From: Spirosoma fluviale
GTDB lineage: Bacteria > Bacteroidota > Bacteroidia > Cytophagales > Spirosomataceae
DNA: 64,000 nucleotides
Reading direction: 5' to 3'
NCBI GenBank assembly: GCA_945883625.1
Contig: CAMCXW010000004.1
Coordinates: 1-64,000, forward strand
Of this stretch, positions 17,094-26,572 are shown one piece after another. The notes under the pieces were generated by a model that saw only the letters and a list, made by a program, of their open reading frames with translations, had not been told where the DNA came from and searched no databases. The stretch's first letter is position 1, and the number at the start of each line of letters is the position of its first letter. Made by a program: the position numbers and the translations under genes.

Positions 17094-18083
17094 ATGAAAA
17101 AGGTTCTAGAAAGAAGAGTGAGTGGAGAGGCGTTGTCAGAACATGAGGCACGTGAGGTGATGTTGGAAATCGGGAATGGCGGAGTTAATCCAAGCCAAAT
17201 CGCTGCATTTTTGTCATCTTACTGGTATCATCCGATTCAAGTACTCGAGTTAAAAGGCTTTGTTTCTGCTATGCTGGAGCTCGCAGTGACGATTGATTTG
17301 TCGGAGTTCGATGCCATGGATGTGTGTGGAACGGGTGGTGATGGGAAGGATACGTTTAACATAAGTACGACTTCTTCGTTTATCATTGTGGGTGCTGGGC
17401 AGAAAATCGCTAAACACGGAAATCATGGGGTGTCTTCATCAGTAGGGTCTTCGACTGTTTTGGAATTTTTGGGATTGAAATTTAACAATGATCCGAAAGT
17501 ATTAAAGCGCAAAATGGAGACATCAGGTATGTGCTTTTTACACGCGCCTTTGTTTCATCCTGCGATGCGTTTTGTGGGACCAATTCGGAAAGAGTTGGGG
17601 ATGAAGACGTTTTTTAACTTGTTGGGTCCTTTGTTGAATCCGGCGAATGTCAATAAGCAATTGACAGGGGTTTATTCACCTGAAGTTTTTGATTTATATG
17701 CTGGATTCTTTAAGGATTCTAGCAAGAAGTATGGGATTGTTTTTGCGGAGGATGGCTATGATGAGATTTCGTTGACTTCCAATTTTCGATTAGAAACAAA
17801 TGCGGGTCGAAAGGTTTATTCGCCTTCAGATTTAGGTTGTGAATATGTCCAACAATCCGAGTTGTTTGGAGGGGCAAATGTGGAGGAATCGGCCAATATG
17901 TTATACAAGATTTTACAACGAGAAGGGACACCGGCACAAACGAATGCCATGCTTGCGAATGCAGGTGCAGCGTTGTGGGTTGCCAAGAAAGCGTCATCAT
18001 TAACGGATGGCTTTGCCATGGCAAAAGAATCTTTGGAAAGCGGGAAAGCGTTTCAGGTGTTCAAGAAGTTTATAATGGATTAA
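17094..18083 (+). CDS. trpD: Anthranilate phosphoribosyltransferase
   Basis: 329 aa; transfers phosphoribose from PRPP to anthranilate. The PRPP loop is DVCGTGGDGKDTFNISTTS (about residue 77), KHGNHGVSSSVGS follows, and FNLLGPLLNPA matches the family. Normal length. Starts 3 bp after trpG; 14 bp before trpC. Confidence 0.96.
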   Translation: MKKVLERRVSGEALSEHEAREVMLEIGNGGVNPSQIAAFLSSYWYHPIQVLELKGFVSAMLELAVTIDLSEFDAMDVCGTGGDGKDTFNISTTSSFIIVGAGQKIAKHGNHGVSSSVGSSTVLEFLGLKFNNDPKVLKRKMETSGMCFLHAPLFHPAMRFVGPIRKELGMKTFFNLLGPLLNPANVNKQLTGVYSPEVFDLYAGFFKDSSKKYGIVFAEDGYDEISLTSNFRLETNAGRKVYSPSDLGCEYVQQSELFGGANVEESANMLYKILQREGTPAQTNAMLANAGAALWVAKKASSLTDGFAMAKESLESGKAFQVFKKFIMD

Positions 18084-18097
18084 TCGCATAGCTAGTT

Positions 18098-18883
18098 ATG
18101 AGTATTTTAGATCAAATAATTGCCACCAAACGAGCGGAAGTCGCCGCTGCCAAAGCACGCGTTTCCATCGCTGCATTGGAAAAGCAAGGCTATTTTGCGC
18201 GTGCTTGTCACTCGTTGGCCATGTCATTGGCCCAACCAGCATCCACGGGTATTATTGCGGAGTTTAAACGTAAGTCTCCTTCCAAAGGCATCATCAATGA
18301 TTCCATGGGAGTAGACGAAGTAACGCGTGGATATGTAAATGCCGGGGCGGCTTGCTTGTCGGTGCTAACAGATACTGAATATTTCGGCGGTACCTATGCC
18401 GACTTTAATTTAGCGCGTTTGACCAACCCGAACACGCCAATTTTGCGTAAGGACTTCATGATCGACGCATACCAAATTATTGAGGCGAAATCAATGGGTG
18501 CGGATGTGGTTTTATTAATTGCCGCGGCATTAAACCCAGTGGAAATCAAAACATTAGGTTTGTTGGCGCGTTCCTTAGGTATGGAAACGCTCCTCGAGGT
18601 GCACGACCAAGAGGAATTGGAACGTTCATTGGGCGATTACATTTCGGTGGTGGGCGTGAACAATCGGAACCTAAAGAATTTTTCTGAGCAAAATGTGGAG
18701 GCATCCAAAGTCCTTTCGGATAAGATCCCAGCACAATTTGTCAAGGTTTCCGAGAGTTGTATTTCGGGACCTGAGATTATTACAGATTTAAAAGGATACG
18801 GATATCGTGGATTTTTGATCGGTGAAAGTTTTATGAAGACAAGTAATCCGGGTCAAGCATTAACCGATTTCTTAAAGCAATAA
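18098..18883 (+). CDS. trpC: Indole-3-glycerol phosphate synthase
   Basis: 261 aa TIM barrel that closes the indole ring. Recognisable segments are LDQIIATKRAEVAAAKA, IIAEFKRKSPSKG (catalytic Lys and Glu region), LRKDFMIDAYQIIEA, VGVNNRNLKNF and VSESCISGPEII. Its TAA overlaps the trpF ATG by one base. Not fused to TrpF, unlike E. coli. Confidence 0.96.
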   Translation: MSILDQIIATKRAEVAAAKARVSIAALEKQGYFARACHSLAMSLAQPASTGIIAEFKRKSPSKGIINDSMGVDEVTRGYVNAGAACLSVLTDTEYFGGTYADFNLARLTNPNTPILRKDFMIDAYQIIEAKSMGADVVLLIAAALNPVEIKTLGLLARSLGMETLLEVHDQEELERSLGDYISVVGVNNRNLKNFSEQNVEASKVLSDKIPAQFVKVSESCISGPEIITDLKGYGYRGFLIGESFMKTSNPGQALTDFLKQ

Positions 18884-19482
18884 TGATGAAGTGGAAGGTT
18901 TGTGGCATGCGGGATTTAAATAACATCGAGGCAGTGGCTGCATGTGAACCGGATTTTATGGGATTCATTTGGGCTCCTAAATCTCCACGCTATGTGGGTC
19001 CTGATTTTGTTATTCCTACACTTTCAGCGAACACAAAGGCGGTTGGGGTGTTTGTGAATGAGACAACGGCCAACATACTTGCCTTGTCAAAAAAGGCTGG
19101 ATTTCAAGTCGTGCAATTGCATGGGGAGGAAGGTCAGGATGTTATTGATGAATTGCAAGCGGCAGGTTTACTTGTCATCAAAGCAATTAGCGTGGCCACA
19201 GAAGACGATATGAAAGGGTTAAATTTGAATCCTGATTATTATTTGTTTGATACGAAAAAAGGATCGCAAGTGGGTGGAACGGGAGAGCAGTTTGATTGGT
19301 CAATCTTACAGGCTTACACGCTCGATATACCTTATTTTTTAGCAGGAGGTTTGGTTACGGATAGCATCGCGGAAGCGAAAAAATTACCAGGGATTTTTGC
19401 CTTGGATTTCAATAGTAAATTAGAGTCAAGTCCTGGGTTAAAGGATTTGACGAAGGTAAAAGACATAATGCAAAACATATGA
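18883..19482 (+). CDS. trpF: Phosphoribosylanthranilate isomerase
   Basis: 199 aa TIM barrel. WKVCGMRDLNNI gives the N-terminal catalytic Cys, FDTKKGSQVGGTGEQFDWS has the catalytic Asp and phosphate-binding loop, and FLAGGLV and ALDFNSKLESSPGLKD are the C-terminal phosphate loops. In E. coli-type enzymes the last loop reads D-x-NSGVE; here it is DFNSKLE, a small variation. One-base overlap with trpC and four-base ATGA overlap with trpB. Confidence 0.95.
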   Translation: MMKWKVCGMRDLNNIEAVAACEPDFMGFIWAPKSPRYVGPDFVIPTLSANTKAVGVFVNETTANILALSKKAGFQVVQLHGEEGQDVIDELQAAGLLVIKAISVATEDDMKGLNLNPDYYLFDTKKGSQVGGTGEQFDWSILQAYTLDIPYFLAGGLVTDSIAEAKKLPGIFALDFNSKLESSPGLKDLTKVKDIMQNI

Positions 19483-20672
19483 AACAGTCATTTCAAGTTG
19501 ACGAACGTGGATATTACGGAGAATTTGGCGGAGCTTTTATTCCGGAAATGTTGTATCCCAATGTAGAGGAGTTGCGAAGCCGGTATTTAGATATCATTGC
19601 CGAGCCTGCGTTTAAGAAGGAATATGATGATTTATTGCGGGACTTTGTAGGCCGACCGACCCCTTTGTTCAAGGCGGAAAGGTTGTCGGCAAAGTACAAC
19701 ACAAACATTTATTTCAAGCGGGAGGATTTATGCCATACGGGTGCGCACAAAGTCAATAATACGGTTGGGCAGATTTTAGTAGCGAAGCGTCTGGGCAAAA
19801 ATAAGATAGTGGCGGAGACGGGGGCGGGCCAACATGGCGTTGCGACGGCGACGGTTTGTGCGCTGATGGGGATGGAGTGTATCGTATATATGGGTGCGAT
19901 TGATATTGAACGTCAAGCGCCTAATGTGGCACGGATGCGTATGTTGGGCGCGCAAGTTGTAGCAGCTCAATCTGGATCTAAAACCTTGAAAGATGCGACG
20001 AATGAGGCGATGCGCCACTGGATAAATAATCCGGTTGATACGCATTATATCATTGGTTCTGTGGTAGGTCCACATCCTTATCCCGACATGGTGGCTAGAT
20101 TCCAGTCGGTGATTTCGGAAGAAATTCGCAGTCAATTGCTAGAGAAAGAGGGTCGTGATTATCCGGATTATGTAATTGCCTGTGTGGGTGGCGGATCGAA
20201 TGCGGCGGGAGCTTTTTACCATTTCTTGGATGAGCCGCGTACCCAATTAATTGCTGCGGAGGCGGCGGGAAAAGGGATTAATTCGGGCCATTCGGCAGCA
20301 ACAACTTTCTTAGGGAAACCGGGAGTTTTACATGGTAGTAAAAGTTTATTGATGCAGACGGCTGATGGTCAGGTAATTGAGCCATACTCGATTTCAGCGG
20401 GGCTAGACTACCCAGGCATTGGGCCGATGCATGCCAATTTATCGCTTACTGGACGTGCCCGGTTTTTTGGTGTAACAGATGTGGAGGCATTGGATGCAGC
20501 GGTTGAATGTTCTGTCATGGAAGGAATTATTCCGGCATTGGAAACAGCGCATGCCTTGGCGGTGTTTGATAAGTTACAAGCTAAGCCGGATGAGGTAATT
20601 GTGGTGAATTTATCGGGCAGGGGAGATAAAGATTTATCCACGTATCAGCAGCACTTAAAATTGAATGACTAA
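19479..20672 (+). CDS. trpB: Tryptophan synthase beta chain
   Basis: 397 aa PLP enzyme joining indole and serine. The PLP lysine is in REDLCHTGAHKVNN (about residue 90), and the phosphate-binding loop is CVGGGSNAAGAFY. The N-terminus (GYYGEFGGAFIPE) is that of TrpB1, which pairs with TrpA. Overlaps trpF by 4 bp and trpA by 8 bp, so the alpha and beta chains are translationally coupled. Confidence 0.97.
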   Translation: MKQSFQVDERGYYGEFGGAFIPEMLYPNVEELRSRYLDIIAEPAFKKEYDDLLRDFVGRPTPLFKAERLSAKYNTNIYFKREDLCHTGAHKVNNTVGQILVAKRLGKNKIVAETGAGQHGVATATVCALMGMECIVYMGAIDIERQAPNVARMRMLGAQVVAAQSGSKTLKDATNEAMRHWINNPVDTHYIIGSVVGPHPYPDMVARFQSVISEEIRSQLLEKEGRDYPDYVIACVGGGSNAAGAFYHFLDEPRTQLIAAEAAGKGINSGHSAATTFLGKPGVLHGSKSLLMQTADGQVIEPYSISAGLDYPGIGPMHANLSLTGRARFFGVTDVEALDAAVECSVMEGIIPALETAHALAVFDKLQAKPDEVIVVNLSGRGDKDLSTYQQHLKLND

Positions 20673-21453
20673 GATGAATCGGATTACGCAATTATTTGTG
20701 AAGGCGACGGAGCCTATTTTGAATGTTTATGCGACAGCTGGCTATCCAAATTTTGGGGATACGTTGACAGTTTTACATGCCTTGCAGGAAGGTGGGGTTG
20801 ATATTATTGAGATTGGGATGCCGTATTCGGATCCGGTTGCGGATGGGGAGACGATTCAGCAGTCGAACCAAGTGTCTTTGGATCAAGGGATGACTGTAGC
20901 GCATTTGTTTGAACAGTTGAAAGCTATGCGTCAAACCATAACGGTTCCTGTTTTATTGATGGGTTACATTAATCCAGTTTTACAATTTGGGGTGGAGGCA
21001 TTTTGCAAGAAATGTGCGGAAGTGGGTATTGATGGGGTGATTTTGCCGGATTTGCCGATGGCCGAATATGAATCGGAATACCAAGCGATTTTCGAGCAAT
21101 ATGGATTGTATAATATCTTTTTGATAACTCCGCAGACAACAGACGCGCGCATTGCCCAAGTTGATGCCAACAGCAAAGGGTTTATTTACATGGTTTCTTC
21201 GGCAAGTACTACTGGGGCGAAGACGGGTATTTCAGATATTCAGGAAACGTATTTCAAGCGAATTAATGGGATGAATTTGAAAAACCCTCGCTTAATTGGC
21301 TTTGGAATATCGGATCGTGCGAGTTTCGTGAAAGCTTCAGAATCAGCGGCTGGTGCGATTATCGGAAGTGCATTTGTGAAGTTGCTGGGTCAAACACAAA
21401 ATCTTCATGCGGATATTGTGGGATTTGTTCAATCGATTAAAGGTAAAAAGTAA
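20665..21453 (+). CDS. trpA: Tryptophan synthase alpha chain
   Basis: 262 aa TIM barrel that releases indole from indole-3-glycerol phosphate. IIEIGMPYSDPVADGETIQ holds the catalytic Glu, LPDLPMAEYE the catalytic Asp, and FIYMVSSASTTGAKTG and IGFGISD the phosphate-binding loops. Two start choices, MTK and MNR, differ by three codons; the first overlaps trpB by 8 bp. Last gene of the trp operon; no strong terminator is visible before the rplS promoter. Confidence 0.96.
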   Translation: MTKMNRITQLFVKATEPILNVYATAGYPNFGDTLTVLHALQEGGVDIIEIGMPYSDPVADGETIQQSNQVSLDQGMTVAHLFEQLKAMRQTITVPVLLMGYINPVLQFGVEAFCKKCAEVGIDGVILPDLPMAEYESEYQAIFEQYGLYNIFLITPQTTDARIAQVDANSKGFIYMVSSASTTGAKTGISDIQETYFKRINGMNLKNPRLIGFGISDRASFVKASESAAGAIIGSAFVKLLGQTQNLHADIVGFVQSIKGKK

Positions 21454-21456
21454 TAG

Positions 21457-21491
21457 TTTGTTTTTAGAAAGAAATATTTTTCCTATCTTTG
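21457..21491 (+). promoter_or_regulatory. rplS promoter
   Basis: TTTG (21457-21460) and TATCTTTG (21484-21491) are separated by 23 bp, at the upper end of the usual Bacteroidota spacing. It sits directly after the trpA stop codon and gives rplS its own transcription start near 21498. Confidence 0.6.
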
Positions 21492-21498
21492 CAACCCA

Positions 21499-21538
21499 AT
21501 CAGCAATTTTATGTACGAAGTGACCGCTAAGTGCTGAT
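21499..21538 (+). promoter_or_regulatory. Stem-loop in the 5' leader of rplS
   Basis: ATCAGCA (21499-21505) can pair with TGCTGAT (21532-21538) around a 26-nt loop. It begins at about the first transcribed base and ends 22 nt before the rplS ATG. Autogenous leaders are common for ribosomal proteins, but no binding site for L19 can be proven here. Confidence 0.45.
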
Positions 21539-21560
21539 ATTACACAAAATAAAAAGTCAG

Positions 21561-21914
21561 ATGAGTGATTTAATTAAATTTGTAGAAGCCGAAAACGCAT
21601 TGCGTAGAGCTGAGCGTCCAGAATTTGCAGCTGGAGACACGATTAATGTTCATGTTAAGATCCGTGAGGGGAATAAAGAGCGTATTCAGGTTTTCCAAGG
21701 ATTGGTAATTCAACGCAAGAATTCAGGTGCTGGTGAGACTTTCACTGTACGTAAGATTTCTAATGGAATTGGTGTTGAGCGTATCTTCCCAATCCTATCT
21801 CCAAACATCGATAAAATCGAAGTATTACGTCGTGGTAGAGTGCGTCGTGCACGTTTATTCTACATGCGTGGTAAGCAAGGAAAATCGGCTCGCGTTAAAG
21901 AGAAGAAAAAATAG
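21561..21914 (+). CDS. rplS: 50S ribosomal protein L19
   Basis: 117 aa from ATG 21561 ([15 protein letters not shown]). [29 protein letters not shown] and [18 protein letters not shown] are characteristic L19 segments, and the C-terminus is Lys-rich. The longer ORF start at 21531 lies inside the leader stem-loop and is rejected. It sits alone after the trp operon, with its own promoter and terminator, not with trmD and rpsP as in Proteobacteria. Confidence 0.97.
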   Translation: MSDLIKFVEAENALRRAERPEFAAGDTINVHVKIREGNKERIQVFQGLVIQRKNSGAGETFTVRKISNGIGVERIFPILSPNIDKIEVLRRGRVRRARLFYMRGKQGKSARVKEKKK

Positions 21915-21936
21915 GTTTGAGATTTTTTTATAAAAG

Positions 21937-21966
21937 AAAGCTGTTCAGAATTGAGCAGCTTTTTTT
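21937..21966 (+). terminator. Rho-independent terminator of rplS
   Basis: AAAGCTGTTC pairs with GAGCAGCTTT (10 bp with one G-U) and is followed by a run of T to 21967. Confidence 0.85.
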
Positions 21967-22031
21967 GTGGGTTTGTATCAGTAGAAATTTTAACTGGCGT
22001 GCTTTTAAACATAGTTTAAACCTATTCAATC

Positions 22032-23180
22032 ATGAGATCAAGTTCCTCGAATCGTCGGAAGTTCCTTCACGACGCGAGTTTATTAAGCGGATTGGCCTTT
22101 ATGCCTTCTGTGAAAGATGTTACCAGTTCGTTTGTTAAAGGTTCTTCGCAGAAAATTATCGCGCCTCGGTTGCGTTTTGGGGTGGTTGGGATTAATCATG
22201 GGCATATTTATTCGATGGCTAATTCGATTATCCGTGGAGGTGGGGAGTTTGTTTCCTATTATGCCAAAGAGCCAGATTTGATTAAAGATTTTGCGAAGCG
22301 TTATCCGCAAGCAAAACTTGTTAAGAGTGAGGCTGCGGTTTTGGAGGACCCTTCGATCAAATTAGTTTTAAGTTCGATTACGCCAAATGAGCGCGCGCCG
22401 TTAGGCATTCGGGTGATGCAGCATGGGAAGGATTACATGGTGGATAAGCCAGGGATTACTAGCTTGGAACAATTAGCCGATGTTCGGAAAGTTCAAAAAG
22501 AGACGAATCGGATTTATTCGATATCGTTTAGTGAGCGTTTTGAGAATAAGGCGACGGAGTTGGCGAGCCAACTGGTCGCTCAAGGAAAGATAGGAAAGGT
22601 GATGCAGACCTTGGGAACTGGTCCGCATCGGATGAGTGTAAATTCACGTCCCGACTGGTTTTTTGATACCAAGTATTATGGCGGGATTATTACGGATATC
22701 GCCTCACATCAAGTAGATCAATTTTTACATTTTACGGGTTCGACGCAAGGAGAGGTCGTGGCTTCGCAAATTGCGAATCACCACCATCCACAGTATCCCA
22801 AATTCCAGGATTTTGGTGATTTGATGTTACGCAGCAATAAAGGGTCAGGATATATTCGGGTGGATTGGTTTACGCCGGATGGATTGAATACGTGGGGCGA
22901 TGGTCGTTTGACGATTTTGGGAACAGATGGATATATCGAAGTGCGTAAGAATACGGATATTGCTTCGCCGCATGGAACGGGGAGCCATTTATACATTGTG
23001 AATAAAAAAGAGACCTTGTATGTTGATTGCAAGGATGTTAATTTGCCGCATGGTGAATTGCTCGTGGATGATGTGTTGAATCGTACGGAAACGGCGATGA
23101 CACAAGCACATTGTTTTTTATCAACTGAACTCGCATTAATTGCACAGAAAAACGCAACCAACATATCTATTAAATCATGA
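22032..23180 (+). CDS. Gfo/Idh/MocA family oxidoreductase, Tat-type N-terminus (first of a pair)
   Basis: 382 aa. The N-terminus has Arg-Arg-Lys-Phe-Leu (residues 8-12) followed by a hydrophobic stretch, a likely twin-arginine export signal. A Rossmann segment follows (RLRFGVVGINHGHIYSMANSI, about residue 47) and then DKPGITSLEQLADVRK, which holds the Lys-Pro of the NAD(P)-binding half; the C-terminal half is the Gfo/Idh/MocA alpha-beta fold. Such exported members act on sugars or polyols in related bacteria; the substrate here is unknown. Four-base overlap with the next gene. Confidence 0.85.
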   Translation: MRSSSSNRRKFLHDASLLSGLAFMPSVKDVTSSFVKGSSQKIIAPRLRFGVVGINHGHIYSMANSIIRGGGEFVSYYAKEPDLIKDFAKRYPQAKLVKSEAAVLEDPSIKLVLSSITPNERAPLGIRVMQHGKDYMVDKPGITSLEQLADVRKVQKETNRIYSISFSERFENKATELASQLVAQGKIGKVMQTLGTGPHRMSVNSRPDWFFDTKYYGGIITDIASHQVDQFLHFTGSTQGEVVASQIANHHHPQYPKFQDFGDLMLRSNKGSGYIRVDWFTPDGLNTWGDGRLTILGTDGYIEVRKNTDIASPHGTGSHLYIVNKKETLYVDCKDVNLPHGELLVDDVLNRTETAMTQAHCFLSTELALIAQKNATNISIKS

Positions 23181-24553
23181 AAAGGAGAAAATTTATCAAT
23201 AATATAGCCTTGGGTGCCGTGGGGACCCTTGGGTTTCCTACGATCGTTCCAGCACATGTGTTGGGTGGGAAAGATGCCCCAAGCAATAAGATTAATATCG
23301 GCCAAATAGGCTGCGGTCGAATTGCACGTACGCATGATTTGCCGGGAACGTGGAAACATGAGAAGGCGCGCATCATGGCGGTGTGTGATTTGGACCGTCA
23401 TCGGACGGAGGAAACAAAGCAATTGGTTGAGGAATACTACACGAAAAAAACGGGTCAGTCGAATTACATCGATGTGAAGATGTATGATGATTACCGGGAG
23501 ATGTTGTTGAATAAGGATATCGATGCGGTGATGATTAGTACGCCGGACTTTTGGCATGCTCAGCCTGCGATGGAAGCAGCGATTGCGGGTAAAGATATTT
23601 ATTTACAAAAGCCTACTTCGTTGACGATTCATGAGGGGCGCCAACTCGCCAATGTGATTAAGAAAACGGGACGTATTTTACAGGTGGGAACACAGCAGCG
23701 GTCAACTTCACAGTTTCGAATAGCGGCGGAATTAGTTCGCAATGGTCGGATTGGAAAATTGCACACGGTTAAGGTAGGCTTGCCAGGAGATCCCTCGGGG
23801 CCGCCGGCGCCAGCGATGCCTGTGCCAAAAGGATTTAATTACGAGGCATGGTTGGGATCTACGCCCAATATGCCTTATACGGAAATTGCGGTGCATCCAC
23901 AGAAGGGCTATGACCGTCCGGGTTGGTTGCGCATGGAGCAGTTTGGTGCTGGTATGATTACGGGCTGGGGACAGCATCATTTTGATTCAGCAGCTTGGGG
24001 AATGGATACGGAATACACGGGTCCGGTTACGATTGAGGCGTTGGCGGAATTCCCTAAATCTGGTTTGTGGAATGTGCATGGAGATTTTATGGCGAAAGCA
24101 GAATATGCGAATGGCGTAACGATGTACACTTCGGGAGGTTTTCCAAATGGTATTCGTTATGAAGGTTCAGAGGGATGGATATTTGTTTCGCGGGGAGATT
24201 ATGCGGCGACGCCTACAGATCCAACATCCAAAGTACGTTCGAAGGCTTTGGACGCGTCAGATCCTAAGATTTTAAGTTCTGTTATTGGGGAGAATGAAAT
24301 TCATTTATATCATTCAGTAGACCAGCATGGCAATTGGCTTGATTGCATTGAGTCGCGGAAGGAGCCGATTTCGCCTATTGAGATTGGACACCGGGCTTGT
24401 ACAGTTTGTTTAATTACGCATGTGGCGATGAAGGTGCCGCGTAAATTAACTTGGGATTCAAAGAAGGAGAACTTTGGGAACGATGCGGAGGCAAATGCCT
24501 GGTTGCGTCGCTCTCAACGGGCACCTTATGGAACTGATCGGGTAAAGTTCTAG
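23177..24553 (+). CDS. Gfo/Idh/MocA family oxidoreductase, Tat-type N-terminus (second of a pair)
   Basis: 458 aa. The start [20 protein letters not shown] is a compact twin-arginine signal. NAD(P) binding is indicated by [19 protein letters not shown] (about residue 36), the active-site Lys by [18 protein letters not shown]. The C-terminal part contains the conserved [12 protein letters not shown] and [14 protein letters not shown] segments of the Bacteroidota/Planctomycetes subgroup. Coupled (ATGA) to the preceding gene. Its 3' end overlaps the convergent ABC gene by 4 bp. Substrate unknown. Confidence 0.87.
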   Translation: MKRRKFINNIALGAVGTLGFPTIVPAHVLGGKDAPSNKINIGQIGCGRIARTHDLPGTWKHEKARIMAVCDLDRHRTEETKQLVEEYYTKKTGQSNYIDVKMYDDYREMLLNKDIDAVMISTPDFWHAQPAMEAAIAGKDIYLQKPTSLTIHEGRQLANVIKKTGRILQVGTQQRSTSQFRIAAELVRNGRIGKLHTVKVGLPGDPSGPPAPAMPVPKGFNYEAWLGSTPNMPYTEIAVHPQKGYDRPGWLRMEQFGAGMITGWGQHHFDSAAWGMDTEYTGPVTIEALAEFPKSGLWNVHGDFMAKAEYANGVTMYTSGGFPNGIRYEGSEGWIFVSRGDYAATPTDPTSKVRSKALDASDPKILSSVIGENEIHLYHSVDQHGNWLDCIESRKEPISPIEIGHRACTVCLITHVAMKVPRKLTWDSKKENFGNDAEANAWLRRSQRAPYGTDRVKF

Positions 24554-25260
24554 ATTTTTTCTATCCTCCGAACGTTTTTGTTGATGGTGTCAGATTCCAC
24601 GACACCATCGCGTAAACGAATAATTCGGTGGGCATATTGGGCAATATCGTCTTCGTGGGTAACCATGACGATGGTATTGCCTTTTTTGTGCAATTGATCA
24701 AAGAGATCCATGATCTCGTAGGATGTTTTGGTATCTAGGTTACCTGTTGGCTCATCTGCCAATAGTATCGAAGGATCATTGACTAAGGCACGTGCAACGG
24801 CTACACGCTGTCTTTGTCCACCTGAAAGCTCGTTTGGCTTGTGAAGGGCGCGGTTTTCGAGTCCTACCCCTGCGAGTGTTTCCATGGCAATCCGGGTGCG
24901 TTCTGATTTGGAATAGCCGGCATAGATGAGTGGAAGGGCAACGTTTTCAAGGGCGGATTGACGGGGTAGTAAGTTAAAGGTTTGGAATACAAAACCAATT
25001 TCCTTGTTACGAACTGCGGCTAATTCATTTTCTGACATGGTCGAAACGTCTTGGCCGTTTAAGATATAAGAACCGGTACTAGGAGTATCCAGGCAGCCGA
25101 CGATATTCATTAATGTGGATTTCCCTGAACCGGATGGACCCATGAACGCGACATATTCACCTTTATTTACCGAGATTGTGACGTCTTTGAGTGCGTCGAT
25201 AATCTCTTCTCCCATCACGTAGCGTTTGGAAATATGGTTGGTCTCAATAATTTTTGTCAT
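24550..25260 (-). CDS. ABC transporter ATP-binding protein (LolD/MacB type)
   Basis: 236 aa. Walker A is GPSGSGKST (about residue 41), the Q-loop lies in [13 protein letters not shown], the signature is [15 protein letters not shown], Walker B is [12 protein letters not shown] and the switch His is in MVTHEDD. The [20 protein letters not shown] segment is typical of the LolD/MacB/FtsE-like group, which works with FtsX-like permeases. No permease gene is adjacent, so the partner is elsewhere. A TATTTTTG box (25281-25288) lies about 20 bp upstream. Confidence 0.9.
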   Translation of the reverse strand: MTKIIETNHISKRYVMGEEIIDALKDVTISVNKGEYVAFMGPSGSGKSTLMNIVGCLDTPSTGSYILNGQDVSTMSENELAAVRNKEIGFVFQTFNLLPRQSALENVALPLIYAGYSKSERTRIAMETLAGVGLENRALHKPNELSGGQRQRVAVARALVNDPSILLADEPTGNLDTKTSYEIMDLFDQLHKKGNTIVMVTHEDDIAQYAHRIIRLRDGVVESDTINKNVRRIEKI

Positions 25261-25280
25261 GGTATCAGAAAAATTCGTAT

Positions 25281-25288
25281 CAAAAATA
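25281..25288 (-). promoter_or_regulatory. -7 box of the ABC ATPase gene
   Basis: TATTTTTG on the minus strand, 20 bp upstream of the ATG. Confidence 0.45.
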
Positions 25289-25388
25289 CGCGCTTCCGCT
25301 GATAAAGTGGGAATTTTTCGACGAAAGATATTTTGAGGGGATGAAGCGGTTGTAGGAAGGATAAGAGGTTTTACTTAGTTTTGTTTCT

Positions 25389-26423
25389 ATGAAATACATT
25401 CCTGCGCTGGATGGCGTTCGTGCACTTGCGATTTTATTGGTGTTAGTTTACCATTGGTTTCCGGAGGGTCAAGGACTAAATATAATGCCAAATGGTCCGA
25501 TCGGGGTGACCTTGTTTTTTGTATTAAGTGGCTATTTGATTTCCAATATCTTGATGGAGCAGCAGACTTTAGGGACTTATGCGCGTTCCTTTAAGAATTT
25601 TGTAGTTCGTCGTGCTTTACGTATTTTCCCAATTTATTTTTTGGTGTTGATGGGATTGTTGGTTTTGCAACGATTTAATATTGTCTTGAATTCAGATTTT
25701 TATGATCATCCTGAGTATTACTGGATGTATTTAGTTAATTATTGGATTGAGTTGCATGGGAATTGGGCAGATGTGCTATCGCCATATTGGTCTCTCTCGG
25801 TTGAGGAGCAGTTTTATTTAGTGTGGCCATTTTGCATGTTGTTTTTGGCTACGCGTTTTCGTGCTTATTTCTTATGGGTTACGGTTGTTTTTGGCGTGGT
25901 CTTCCGGTATTTTTCCGTGCATGTTTATGGCGGGTTGGGGGTAAGTATGTTTTCATGTGTGGATACATTTGCCTGGGGGGCGCTGCTGGCTCATTACCTC
26001 CGAGATGGTCGGTCGGCAGAGGTTAAATTATGGATTAAGCGATTGCTAATTCCGGCGGCTTTTTGCTTTCTGATGGTATGTTTATGGTTTACCGATGTGG
26101 ATTTAATGAAGCAATTATTCTTCCGTACGTTTACGTCGATGGTGTCTGTGGCACTGTTGTTTTATGCGATGCAGCCTGGGGTGATTTCGAAGTTCTTTTC
26201 GGTTCAGCCACTCCGTTTGATCGGCCAAATGTCTTATGGCCTATATTTGTATCACATGGTTGTGCCGGATGTTTTTTTCAAATTAGCAGGCCGAGCAGGG
26301 GTTTCGATTCCAGAACTGCCCTATAATATTGTCCCATTAGTGGTGCTCAGTTTATCAGCTTATTTATCGTATCGTTTGATCGAATTACCTATTCAGGCGT
26401 TTAAACGCTATTTTGTAGCGTAA
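25389..26423 (+). CDS. Acyltransferase 3 family membrane protein
   Basis: 344 aa with about ten hydrophobic helices. The N-terminus IPALDGVRALAILLVLVYHWFP contains the conserved Arg and catalytic His of the OafA/NodX family, and VTLFFVLSGYLISNIL, FVVRRALRIFPIYF and WSLSVEEQFYLVWP are further family motifs. Such enzymes O-acylate surface polysaccharides or lipids; the acceptor is unknown. A TAGTTTTG box ends only 5 bp before the ATG, so the true promoter may lie further up or the mRNA may be leaderless. Confidence 0.9.
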   Translation: MKYIPALDGVRALAILLVLVYHWFPEGQGLNIMPNGPIGVTLFFVLSGYLISNILMEQQTLGTYARSFKNFVVRRALRIFPIYFLVLMGLLVLQRFNIVLNSDFYDHPEYYWMYLVNYWIELHGNWADVLSPYWSLSVEEQFYLVWPFCMLFLATRFRAYFLWVTVVFGVVFRYFSVHVYGGLGVSMFSCVDTFAWGALLAHYLRDGRSAEVKLWIKRLLIPAAFCFLMVCLWFTDVDLMKQLFFRTFTSMVSVALLFYAMQPGVISKFFSVQPLRLIGQMSYGLYLYHMVVPDVFFKLAGRAGVSIPELPYNIVPLVVLSLSAYLSYRLIELPIQAFKRYFVA

Positions 26424-26476
26424 GATTATCAGTTTTTCGTAACGGAATTCGTGCGCAAATAAGTAACTTCGTGCGT

Positions 26477-26509
26477 AACGCTGCCGGGGTCGCAGACCCC
26501 GGCAGCGTT
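26477..26509. repeat. 33-bp GC-rich palindrome, copy 1 (REP-like)
   Basis: A perfect 15-bp inverted repeat (arm AACGCTGCCGGGGTC) around a GCA loop, located after the acyltransferase stop. It is much richer in G+C than its surroundings. A second copy with the same arms is at 38710. Upstream, TTCGTGCG occurs twice within 25 bp. Confidence 0.9.
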
Positions 26510-26521
26510 TACCCACCGCAC

Positions 26522-26554
26522 AAAAAAAAGCCCGAACTGTGAAGTTCGGGCTTT
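26522..26554 (-). terminator. Rho-independent terminator of fusA
   Basis: Perfect 12-bp stem, AAAGCCCGAACT with AGTTCGGGCTTT, followed on the minus strand by eight T. It lies 19 bp after the fusA stop. Confidence 0.9.
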
Positions 26555-26572
26555 GATTAATTTTTAAGATTA

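Noticed and set aside
22778..23557. 259-aa minus-strand ORF opposite the two Gfo/Idh genes
   Set aside because: Composition is dominated by His, Arg and Ile as expected of an antisense shadow; it overlaps two well-supported genes and has no recognisable domain.
26477..26509. Palindrome considered as an intrinsic terminator
   Set aside because: Strong stem but no T-run on either side, while the clear fusA terminator lies 13 bp away; a second copy elsewhere points to a repeat.
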